This document shows, piece by piece, positions 44,177 through 51,048 of a stretch of DNA of 64,000 nucleotides. Source of the stretch: an uncultured Paracoccaceae bacterium. GTDB taxonomy: Bacteria; Pseudomonadota; Alphaproteobacteria; Rhodobacterales; Rhodobacteraceae. Position 1 is the stretch's first letter, and the number at the start of each line of letters is the position of its first letter. Under the pieces are notes generated by a model. The model saw nothing but the letters and a program-made list of their open reading frames with translations, had not been told where the DNA came from and ran no database searches. Position numbers and translations under genes: made by a program. The DNA lies in assembly GCA_947500055.1 (NCBI GenBank), contig CANMQO010000009.1, forward strand, positions 186,001 to 250,000, read 5' to 3'.

Positions 44177-44662
44177 ATGAAAACGCTTCTCATGTCGACA
44201 ACCGCTGCCCTGGCGATCGCCGCCGGTGCCGGGCATGCGCAATCCATCGCCGATCAGGTGATCTCGCAACTGCAATCGCAAGGATACCAGCGCATCGAAG
44301 TTACCAATGGCCGCACCCAGGTCAAAGTCGAGGCGGTGCGCGATGGTCGCAAGCTCGAGGTCATTTATGACGCGGCGACGGGTGCCATTCTGAAAGAGGA
44401 AGTCGAGCGTGTGGATGATGACGACGATACGACACCGGGTATCGAAATCGATACCAAGAACCGCGATTTTCTGGATGACGACGACGAAGATGACGAAGAT
44501 GATGATGAAGACGATGAAGACGACGAGCGGGACGACGAAGAAGATGACGAGCACGACGATGAAGATGATGATGAAGATGACGATGATGAAGACGATGATG
44601 AAGATGACGAAGATGATGATGATGAAGACGACGACGAAGATGACGATGAAGACGACGAGTGA
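44177..44662 (+). CDS. Exported PepSY-like protein with long Asp/Glu tail
   Basis: A 161-residue protein with a Sec signal (MKTLLMSTTAALAIAAGAGHAQ). Residues 23-78 form a PepSY-like domain (VISQLQSQGYQRIEV, LEVIYDAATGAILKEE). After a short linker, residues 100-161 are almost entirely Asp and Glu, broken only by R118 and H126. AGAGGGAACC precedes the ATG at 44177. The tail would be a strong polyanion outside the cytoplasm, suited to binding calcium or other cations or basic surfaces. A paralogue with the same design lies at 45375, with an oxygenase gene between them. No named family for the whole protein. Confidence 0.8.
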   Translation: MKTLLMSTTAALAIAAGAGHAQSIADQVISQLQSQGYQRIEVTNGRTQVKVEAVRDGRKLEVIYDAATGAILKEEVERVDDDDDTTPGIEIDTKNRDFLDDDDEDDEDDDEDDEDDERDDEEDDEHDDEDDDEDDDDEDDDEDDEDDDDEDDDEDDDEDDE

Positions 44663-44750
44663 TTTGTCGCGCGTCTGACGTCGGCGCAGCACCGTTCCCG
44701 CGACACATCGCGGGGGCGGGCAAATTGACAAGACCGAAAGCGGCCATGAA

Positions 44751-45371
44751 ATGAAGCTTGAGACGATCAGATATGAGAAGCTGTTCGCAACGCCGGTTCT
44801 GCGGTTTCGCATCCCGGATTGTCAGCGCCTGAATGCCGATCTGCTGCAGGAAGGCGCAGCGATGCGTGCTACGTCTGCGGGCGTTTCGAAGTCAAACCGG
44901 AGCGGCTGGCACTCCAAGGGCAATCTGTTCAAGCGCGAAACACCCTGTGTTCAGACGCTGAGAGAGCTCGCCACGGAATGCATCGCATCGGCGACCCGAA
45001 AGATCGGGGCAAAGGCCGACCTTGATGATCTGTCGCTGAAGCTGTTCGGATGGATGAACATGAACCCCTCGGGTGGCTACAATGCGCCGCATACCCATCC
45101 CGGTGCCCAGTGGTCTGGTGTGTATTATGTTTCGCAGCCCGCTGTTGAAACCGGCAATTCGGGGATGATCGAGTTTCTGGACCCCCGCTCTGATCTGCCC
45201 AATTGGCGCATATTGGACGCACCCGCCTTCAGGCTCAAAAAGAAGATACGACCGGAGCCGGGCGATATGATCCTGTTTCCATCCTATCTGGTACATTGGG
45301 TCTATCCCAACGAAGCGGCACAGGAACGTGTTTCGATTGCGTTCAATGCAACCTTCAAGAACCGGCGCTGA
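44751..45371 (+). CDS. 2OG-Fe(II) oxygenase, TIGR02466 type
   Basis: A 206-residue cupin-fold oxygenase. The iron ligands are seen in YNAPHTHPGAQWSGVYYV (H116), FLDPRSD (D144) and YLVHWVYPN (H182), with the 2OG-binding Arg in ERVSIAFN (R193). The family resembles prolyl and aspartyl/asparaginyl hydroxylases, but substrates are unknown. It lies between two exported proteins with poly-Asp/Glu tails, three bases before the second. That makes those tails, or another exported peptide, reasonable substrate candidates; this is inference only. No signal peptide, so it acts in the cytoplasm. Confidence 0.85.
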   Translation: MKLETIRYEKLFATPVLRFRIPDCQRLNADLLQEGAAMRATSAGVSKSNRSGWHSKGNLFKRETPCVQTLRELATECIASATRKIGAKADLDDLSLKLFGWMNMNPSGGYNAPHTHPGAQWSGVYYVSQPAVETGNSGMIEFLDPRSDLPNWRILDAPAFRLKKKIRPEPGDMILFPSYLVHWVYPNEAAQERVSIAFNATFKNRR

Positions 45372-45374
45372 CAC

Positions 45375-45869
45375 ATGACAAAAGACAAGTCACCCCATAC
45401 AAAGACCGCGATGCGTTACAAATTGGCGCTCTGCGTTGGTCTGACGATTGCCCCTTTTGCGGTGGCCGCGCAATCTGTGACGGACCAGGTTGTGCAACAG
45501 TTGCGCGCGCAGGGTTATTCCGAGATCGTTGTCACCCGCACATGGCTGGGTCGTCTGCGTTTTGTGTCGGAGCGTGGGGATTTTGTGCGGGAATTGGTGA
45601 TTAACCCGCAAACCGGAGAGGTATTGCGGGATTACCTGCGGAGCAGCGATAGTGATGACGGCGATAATCCCCGTGTCATTGTTCCGGGGAGCGGGGCATC
45701 GGGCGGGAATGGCGCGGCAACGTCAGGTGGCGGCAACCGCGGCAACGGCGATGATGACGAAGACGATGAAGACGACGAAAATGATGACGAAGACGACGAA
45801 GATGAAGAGGATGACGACGACGACGAGGATGATGACGACGAGGATGATGAAGAGGATGACGACGATTGA
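45375..45869 (+). CDS. Second exported PepSY-like protein with acidic tail
   Basis: A 164-residue paralogue of the protein at 44177. A signal (YKLALCVGLTIAPFAVAAQ) leads to a PepSY-like domain (VVQQLRAQGYSEIVV, VRELVINPQTGEVLRDYL, residues 36-88). A Gly-rich linker (105-125) and 39 acidic residues (126-164, one Asn) follow. The start is either 45375, close to the oxygenase stop, or the ATG at 45411. It is followed 32 bases later by a membrane-anchored LuxR regulator. The repetitive GAY/GAR codons make the tail prone to length change. Confidence 0.78.
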   Translation: MTKDKSPHTKTAMRYKLALCVGLTIAPFAVAAQSVTDQVVQQLRAQGYSEIVVTRTWLGRLRFVSERGDFVRELVINPQTGEVLRDYLRSSDSDDGDNPRVIVPGSGASGGNGAATSGGGNRGNGDDDEDDEDDENDDEDDEDEEDDDDDEDDDDEDDEEDDDD

Positions 45870-45901
45870 TCCGTCACCATTGATCTGAGGGAGCACAATT
45901 C

Positions 45902-46408
45902 GTGACGGGACGTTGGTCCATCCTGGCGATTGTCGTGGTTCAGGTGCTGTGCGCCGTGGTGTTTGTGTGGCAGATACTCGCCTCGGTCCTGGGATTTGCG
46001 CCGTTCAGCTGGCACATTTCAGAGCTGATCGAGATGGGTGCGGCACTTGGCCTGCTGTTGGGGATGGGGCTGGGCCTGATCGTCTTGCGCCGGACAATGG
46101 CCCGGAATGTTGCGGTTGAGGATCAGTTGCGCGCGGCCTCTGGTGCGTTCATGGATGTGATGGAGGAACGGTTCACCAAATGGGCGCTGACCCCGGCGGA
46201 GCGGGACGTGGCCCTCTTTGCCATCAAGGGGATGTCCACAACCGAAATCGCAACCCTGCGCGATGTCAGCGAGGGAACGATTAAGGCCCAGACCAATGCG
46301 ATCTATCGCAAGGCCGGCGTGGCAGGGCGGATGCAGTTGCTGAGCCTGTTCATTGACGATCTGATGGAGCCCGCACCATCGCCCACACCATCGGTTGAGC
46401 GATCCTAA
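45902..46408 (+). CDS. Membrane-anchored LuxR-type regulator
   Basis: A 168-residue protein starting at GTG after GAGGGAG. Two membrane helices (SILAIVVVQVLCAVVFVWQIL and MGAALGLLLGMGLGLIVL) are followed by a short linker and a LuxR/FixJ HTH (LTPAERDVALFAIKG, EIATLRDVSEGTIKAQTNAIYRKAGV, residues 97-142). No receiver or other sensor domain is present, so sensing must use the helices or a partner; the exported PepSY-like proteins encoded beside it are candidates. It converges on a homologue with a 4-base overlap. Confidence 0.85.
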   Translation: MTGRWSILAIVVVQVLCAVVFVWQILASVLGFAPFSWHISELIEMGAALGLLLGMGLGLIVLRRTMARNVAVEDQLRAASGAFMDVMEERFTKWALTPAERDVALFAIKGMSTTEIATLRDVSEGTIKAQTNAIYRKAGVAGRMQLLSLFIDDLMEPAPSPTPSVERS

Positions 46409-46956
46409 GCAGCGCTCCGTATCGTCGTATGCGTGTCTTTTCCGGATTTGCTGCTTTCGCCCTCGGCCATCATCGCATCGACAAAGACGCCCATCAGCTC
46501 TGCCCGGTTCGCCACGCCCGCCTTGCGGAAAACTGCGTTCATCTGGCTTTTGATCGTTGCCTCGCTTTTGCCACGCAGGTCGGCGATTTCGCGGTTGGCG
46601 TATCCGCGCAGCGCGAACATCGCTACGTCCTGTTCTGATGGGGACAGGTCCCAATCGTCAAAGAATTCATGCATGACGTTGTGAAATGCCACTGACGCCG
46701 CGCGCAGCTGTCGTTGCATTACTGTCATGCGCCGTCTGGATTGACGCAGCAGAAAAACCGACGTGACTGATCCGATGGCGAGGCCAAGGCTGGCCAGTAC
46801 TTGCAGGATTTCGCGCCAAGCGAAGGGCAGGGCCCAATGACGCAGGCCCAGCACCTCTGACAGGAATTCGCTGATGAAGAAGCCTGCGCAGAGCAACTGA
46901 AACACCGTCAGACAACCCAGTAAAATAACCGGGTACTGGCGCGGTGTGCTGCGCAT
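46405..46956 (-). CDS. Second membrane-anchored LuxR-type regulator
   Basis: A 183-residue homologue of the regulator on the other strand: two helices (VILLGCLTVFQLLCAGFFISEF and ILQVLASLGLAIGSVTSVFLL), a basic linker (RQSRRRMTVMQRQLRAAS) and a LuxR HTH (LSPSEQDVAMFALRG, EIADLRGKSEATIKSQMNAVFRKAGV). It is coupled by a TAATG overlap to the exported protein upstream, mirroring the exported-protein/regulator order of the plus-strand unit. Confidence 0.85.
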   Translation of the reverse strand: MRSTPRQYPVILLGCLTVFQLLCAGFFISEFLSEVLGLRHWALPFAWREILQVLASLGLAIGSVTSVFLLRQSRRRMTVMQRQLRAASVAFHNVMHEFFDDWDLSPSEQDVAMFALRGYANREIADLRGKSEATIKSQMNAVFRKAGVANRAELMGVFVDAMMAEGESSKSGKDTHTTIRSAA

Positions 46957-47468
46957 TAATCGAACCCTTTTGACAGGCTGACCCCGACATCAACATTTGA
47001 TCCACCGATATTTCGTTGCCGCGCGTTGACCGTCGCGCGTCCGTATCCGCCGCTATTGCTATTGACGCCGATGGACAGTGATCCGCCAAATTCCAGCCCT
47101 GAACCGCTATCGTCGGGCTTGGGGTCGCTGGCCGCTGCAAGTGCCGCCTGTCGTGCCACTGCCTGCGGGTCGTGCGGCATGTCCAGCACCATGTCTGACA
47201 GGACCTCCCCGGTGGTGCGGCTGACGATGACCTCGCGCCGGTGCAGTCCGTTATTGGCCAAAATTCGTGTGCGGCCCAGCAGGGTGGTGCCGATATCCTC
47301 GATTTCATAGTTGGTCGCGGTCAGCCCGTTGACGACGTCATTGTAATCCCGGTTCTGCGCCAGTTGGTAGCTGCCCGCCAAGCCGCTGAGATCTGTGCCT
47401 TGTGCGACGCTGGCGGCAGGGGCACTGGTGATTGCGAGGATCAGAGGAAATAGGTGGTATCGGTTCAT
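46956..47468 (-). CDS. Exported PepSY-like protein with glycine-rich end
   Basis: A 170-residue exported protein (signal FPLILAITSAPAASVAQ). Residues ~40-95 (YNDVVNGLTATNYEIEDI, LLGRTRILANNGLHRREVIV, TTGEVLSDMV) follow the same pattern as the two acidic-tail proteins, ending in the T-G-E-V-L turn. The C-terminus differs: SLSIGVNSNSGGYGRATVNARQRNIGGSN, Gly- and Asn-rich and probably beta. It is the upstream partner of the second membrane LuxR regulator. Confidence 0.7.
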   Translation of the reverse strand: MNRYHLFPLILAITSAPAASVAQGTDLSGLAGSYQLAQNRDYNDVVNGLTATNYEIEDIGTTLLGRTRILANNGLHRREVIVSRTTGEVLSDMVLDMPHDPQAVARQAALAAASDPKPDDSGSGLEFGGSLSIGVNSNSGGYGRATVNARQRNIGGSNVDVGVSLSKGFD

Positions 47469-47588
47469 GGGCGATGCTCCATCTTGCGGCTATTCGTATC
47501 TGACACTGGCATAACCGCGATTATTGCGTGCCGTGATGGGTCTGTAGGTGGATTTGGGGCATTTCAACCCGCAGTTTGATACCCTTCT

Positions 47589-47966
47589 TCATGAATTCTC
47601 GATTGCATATTGCCGGAGGACGTCAATTGGTACGATATCCAGCGCGCGGACATGGGTGGCGTGCAGATTGACCTGTGGTGCTGCACCTTCGTCATGGGCC
47701 TGCATGAACCGGCTGGCGCAGAGGCACCAGTGGTCGCCTGCCTTCAACCCTGCAAACCCGTATTCGGGCCGTGGTGTGCTCAGGTCATTGCCAAGGTATT
47801 TCGACATAGCCAGAAATTCATCCGTCATCACCGCGCAGACCGTGTGGCTCCCGGTGTCCGCTGCACATGTGTCGCAGGCCCCGTTGCGAAAGAAGCCGGT
47901 TACCGGATCCGTTGAACAAGGGGCCAGCGTGCTGCCAAGGACGTTGAATGACGGGTCTTTTTCCAT
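47589..47966 (-). CDS. DUF2237 family protein
   Basis: A 125-residue cytosolic protein of the DUF2237 family: FNVLGSTLAPCSTDPVTGFFRNGACDTCAADTG, then HTVCAVMTDEFLAMSKYLGNDLSTPRPEYGFAGLKAGDHWCLCASR. The conserved Cys and DHWCLC motif suggest metal binding or catalysis. Function unknown. The stop of the serine hydrolase gene upstream is one base away, so the two are co-transcribed. Confidence 0.85.
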   Translation of the reverse strand: MEKDPSFNVLGSTLAPCSTDPVTGFFRNGACDTCAADTGSHTVCAVMTDEFLAMSKYLGNDLSTPRPEYGFAGLKAGDHWCLCASRFMQAHDEGAAPQVNLHATHVRALDIVPIDVLRQYAIENS

Positions 47967-47967
47967 G

Positions 47968-49131
47968 TCAGAGGCTTTCTGCAATCAGTCGGAACATGTC
48001 TTCGTTCTGTTCATGCGCCCCAGGTTCGCGAAAGTCGCGGTCGGCGCCATGCACAGAAATGACCACATCATTGATCCGGTCAATGTAGATGTATTGGCCG
48101 TAGATGCCACGCGCCAGAAACTGCCCCGGTTCTGACCCGTCCGGAATCCACCACTGGTATCCGTATCCGATTTCGCCCGGTTCCGTTCTGGCGCTGGCGA
48201 TGGTTGAGGCATCAACCCAATCACCCGGCACGACCTGCCGCCCTTGCCAGACACCGCCATTTGCGAACATCTGGCCAAAACGCGCATTGTCCCGCGTTGT
48301 CGTGTTCAGCCCACCCAGAACGAAGGCCACGCCATAGCCATCGGTCAGATAGAAGGGGTCTGCCTCCAGCCCCAGTGGCGCGATGATTTTTTCTGTCATC
48401 AGTGACGGGATGTCCCGGCCCGTTGCCCCACGGATCACCATTCCGATCACATGGGTGTCGATTGAGACATATTTCCACCCTTCACCGGGCGCGGCAAAGC
48501 TGGCGTCCTGCTTGAGTGTGAATCCGTCCATCGACCCGCCAAGTGCCAGTACCCGCCCCATCTTGTTGATGTCGGAAAAGAAGGCGAGGTAATCTTCGTC
48601 GAAGGTGACCCCGGATGACATTTGCAGCACATCCTTGATGCGTGTGTCATTATAGGCCGTGGTTTCAAGTGCAGGGGCGTATTTGGTGACCGGATCCTCG
48701 ATGCTGTCTATGGAACCTTCCGCCAGCAGCACCCCGAAAAGCGCGGAAAGATAGCTTTTGGATACTGACCAGTTGATCCTTAAATCTGTAGCGCCGGTGC
48801 CTTTGAAGTAATCTTCATAGACAACTTGCCCGTCTTTCAGCACGACCAACCCGGTGACGGATCGATCTGCGATCCAGTCATCAACTTCCGGCGGCAGCGT
48901 TGCCGTTGGTCCGACGGGGAGGGGAGAGGGTTGCAGATTGCCTTGCACAAGGGATGTGGTCAGGAACGCACTGTCCATGGCAGAGAAATTGCTAACGATT
49001 TTTTCCTCGGAGAACAGCGACAGAACTGCCATAAGCCGCTGGTATTGTTCGTACTTCCAAATGGCGAGGCCGCCCAGGGCGATAGCCGCAACGGCCATTA
49101 TTCTGACGATCCATTTTAGCAAAGTCTTCAT
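47968..49131 (-). CDS. Beta-lactamase-family serine hydrolase
   Basis: A 387-residue protein with an N-terminal membrane anchor (WIVRIMAVAAIALGGLAIW). The class C beta-lactamase/esterase fold shows the catalytic SxxK as SVSKSYLSALFG and a Tyr motif YVSIDTH; GYGYQWWIPDG is a late family segment. AAGGA precedes the ATG at 49129-49131. Family members act as esterases or D-aminopeptidases in the periplasm. It is not a close match to known resistance enzymes. Confidence 0.87.
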   Translation of the reverse strand: MKTLLKWIVRIMAVAAIALGGLAIWKYEQYQRLMAVLSLFSEEKIVSNFSAMDSAFLTTSLVQGNLQPSPLPVGPTATLPPEVDDWIADRSVTGLVVLKDGQVVYEDYFKGTGATDLRINWSVSKSYLSALFGVLLAEGSIDSIEDPVTKYAPALETTAYNDTRIKDVLQMSSGVTFDEDYLAFFSDINKMGRVLALGGSMDGFTLKQDASFAAPGEGWKYVSIDTHVIGMVIRGATGRDIPSLMTEKIIAPLGLEADPFYLTDGYGVAFVLGGLNTTTRDNARFGQMFANGGVWQGRQVVPGDWVDASTIASARTEPGEIGYGYQWWIPDGSEPGQFLARGIYGQYIYIDRINDVVISVHGADRDFREPGAHEQNEDMFRLIAESL

Positions 49132-49184
49132 CACAATATCCTTCTTCGCCCCGCCAGCATGCCGCGTCCCCGGGCGCATTGCAA

Positions 49185-50225
49185 TCAGCCGGACAGCCCG
49201 CCTGTCCATGCCATCCAGCGCCCATGAAAATCGGCGCGTCCCAGATTTATGGTCAGATCACCGGGCCAAAGTCGGAGCGTCAAAGCCGCCCCACGCGCGC
49301 CGCCGTCACTTTCCATTGTGAACCATGCCTGCGGGGTGTTTGCCGTGGCTGTTGCCCCAGCTTTGGCGATCAGCCGGGCGCCGAGTTCCTGTTTTGCGGT
49401 GGGAAAATACTGCCAGGCGATTGTGCTGTAGATCAAGTGTAGCTGGCCCGTTTTGTGGGTCAGGCGCGGGGCAAGCCAATCAATGGCGTCGCCCTGGCTG
49501 ACCCTGGTGCTTGCTGCCGCGATTGCGGCGCGCGTCAGGGCCATGCGTTCCGGTTGGTCGGGCCAAAGATAGGCTTGCAGGCGTAATGCGTCTGCGGGCC
49601 TTTCAGGGTCCAGCGGATTGAGATCAACACCTGCCCGCGAAACGACCAACGGGCGTCTTTCGGGGGGAAGGGGCCCGGACCAGTCGGGTGTCAGTGTCAG
49701 GGCCGGTTCGGCTGCGCCGAATACCTGCCCGCCGACCCGCATCCCGTAGCGGTCCCAATGCAGGTTCAGCCCGCCACTGGCCCCAAGTTCGGAGACACGC
49801 ATCGGCAACCCGAAACGATCCGCCAGCCAGTGACCGACGCTGATCAACGTGATGGCGCGACGGACCTCGTTTGTCTGGGGTGGGTTGTTTATCCAGTCAT
49901 CGATGAAACTGGTCTGCGTCGTCAGGGCCGTGCTGACCGCTTTCCAGAGCGTCTTGTCGTCGATCTGATGCGGTGGATAGGCGGCGGATAGTCCCTTGTC
50001 CCCTTGCAAATAAAGGGCATGGAGCGCCCCCGCCAGGCGCAGCGGTACGGATTGGTCACGAGGTCCAATCTCACCCGGCCAGTCAAAAATACGGGATGTC
50101 ACCGCACAGTCTGGCCAGTCACACGTGGCGCAAAGCCGCATCAACTGCCCCATGAAAGGTGAGCCTAAATCGCTGCAGGCCCTGCCTTGAAACGCGAAAG
50201 CCTCTGCGATTTTTGCGGGGATCAA
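49185..50225 (-). CDS. DUF2332 family protein
   Basis: A 346-residue member of DUF2332. Typical are FAFQGRACSDLGSPFMGQLM, VSELGASGGLNLHWDRYGMR and LIYSTIAWQYFP. The ELGASGGLNL stretch resembles an SAM-binding glycine loop, so a methyltransferase-like role is possible but unproven. It overlaps the pth stop region by four bases and is co-transcribed with it. Confidence 0.85.
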   Translation of the reverse strand: MIPAKIAEAFAFQGRACSDLGSPFMGQLMRLCATCDWPDCAVTSRIFDWPGEIGPRDQSVPLRLAGALHALYLQGDKGLSAAYPPHQIDDKTLWKAVSTALTTQTSFIDDWINNPPQTNEVRRAITLISVGHWLADRFGLPMRVSELGASGGLNLHWDRYGMRVGGQVFGAAEPALTLTPDWSGPLPPERRPLVVSRAGVDLNPLDPERPADALRLQAYLWPDQPERMALTRAAIAAASTRVSQGDAIDWLAPRLTHKTGQLHLIYSTIAWQYFPTAKQELGARLIAKAGATATANTPQAWFTMESDGGARGAALTLRLWPGDLTINLGRADFHGRWMAWTGGLSG

Positions 50226-50896
50226 CGGAACCGATCCACCAGTTTTTGCATGGCACTGCGCGTGTCTTCGACCGGGGCCGGTTCGGGTGTGTCGGGTTTT
50301 GGTTTGGGTTTGCTGGTGGACGATCGCGGCGGTGCGACCCGCAGCGCGATGGCGTTCAGGAACTTGCCCCCATCCCCTGCGATCAGATGTTCGATCCCAT
50401 CACCGATTCCGCGCATTTCATCATCCAGCCAATCGGCGTCTGCCTTGGGAAAATCGCGCAGCACATAGCCGGGTACGGCGTCCTTGTGCCCCGGATGCCC
50501 GACGCCCAGCCGCACCCGGTCATAGTCCGGCCCGATATGTCCGTGGATCGACCGCAGCCCGTTATGGCCCGCATGACCGCCACCGGTTTTCAACCGCACC
50601 TTGCCCGGTGCGAGGTCAATTTCGTCATGAAAAACAATGATATCCTCGGGCGAGAGTTTGAGATAGCGCATCGCCTCGCCCACGGATTGGCCGGAAAGGT
50701 TCATGAAAGTTTCGGGCTTGAGCAAGGTTATCTTGGTTGACCCGAACCTTCCTTCGGCGATCTGCCCCTGAAATTTGCTGCGCCAAGGGCTGAAGCCGTG
50801 ATCCGCAGCGATCTGATCAACGGCCATGAAGCCGATATTGTGACGGTTACGCGCGTATTTCGCGCCGGGATTGCCAAGGCCAACGATAAGTTTCAT
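50222..50896 (-). CDS. pth: Peptidyl-tRNA hydrolase
   Basis: A 224-residue hydrolase that frees tRNA from stalled peptides. The core has KLIVGLGNPGAKYARNRHNIGF (catalytic His), KPETFMNLSG, FHDEIDLAPGKVRLK (catalytic Asp) and GGGHAGHNGLRSI. A proline- and lysine-rich tail (SKPKPKPDTPEPAP) of about 35 residues extends beyond the E. coli enzyme. It usually pairs with rplY, as nearly here, though a 2-kb unknown gene lies between them. Confidence 0.96.
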   Translation of the reverse strand: MKLIVGLGNPGAKYARNRHNIGFMAVDQIAADHGFSPWRSKFQGQIAEGRFGSTKITLLKPETFMNLSGQSVGEAMRYLKLSPEDIIVFHDEIDLAPGKVRLKTGGGHAGHNGLRSIHGHIGPDYDRVRLGVGHPGHKDAVPGYVLRDFPKADADWLDDEMRGIGDGIEHLIAGDGGKFLNAIALRVAPPRSSTSKPKPKPDTPEPAPVEDTRSAMQKLVDRFR

Positions 50897-50987
50897 GGCG
50901 ACACTCTAGCTTATGCCGCAGTGCAGCGCCACCATCGGTTTGTCGATGTGATGCGCGCCGTCCTCCGGACGACATTGGGGGTAAAAA

Positions 50988-51034
50988 GCCTGTCGGCGAT
51001 GTGTCGGCAAAACGTCGGCAAAGCGTCGGACCCC
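50988..51034. repeat. 47-base dispersed repeat of GTCGGC 11-mers, copy 2
   Basis: This is the same sequence as 35306-35352 with three mismatches and in the same orientation. It lies between the unknown 697-residue gene and pth, close to the pth start on the minus strand. Confidence 0.65.
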
Positions 51035-51048
51035 AGAGTAAGGACCCG

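Noticed and set aside
44153..44812. Minus-strand frames rich in Ser, His, Ile/Val opposite the acidic tail
   Set aside because: They are mirror readings of the GAY/GAR repeat; the plus-strand frame has the signal peptide, ribosome site and a paralogue.
45632..46015. Poly-Ser minus-strand frame opposite the second acidic tail
   Set aside because: Same artefact of the acidic codon repeat.
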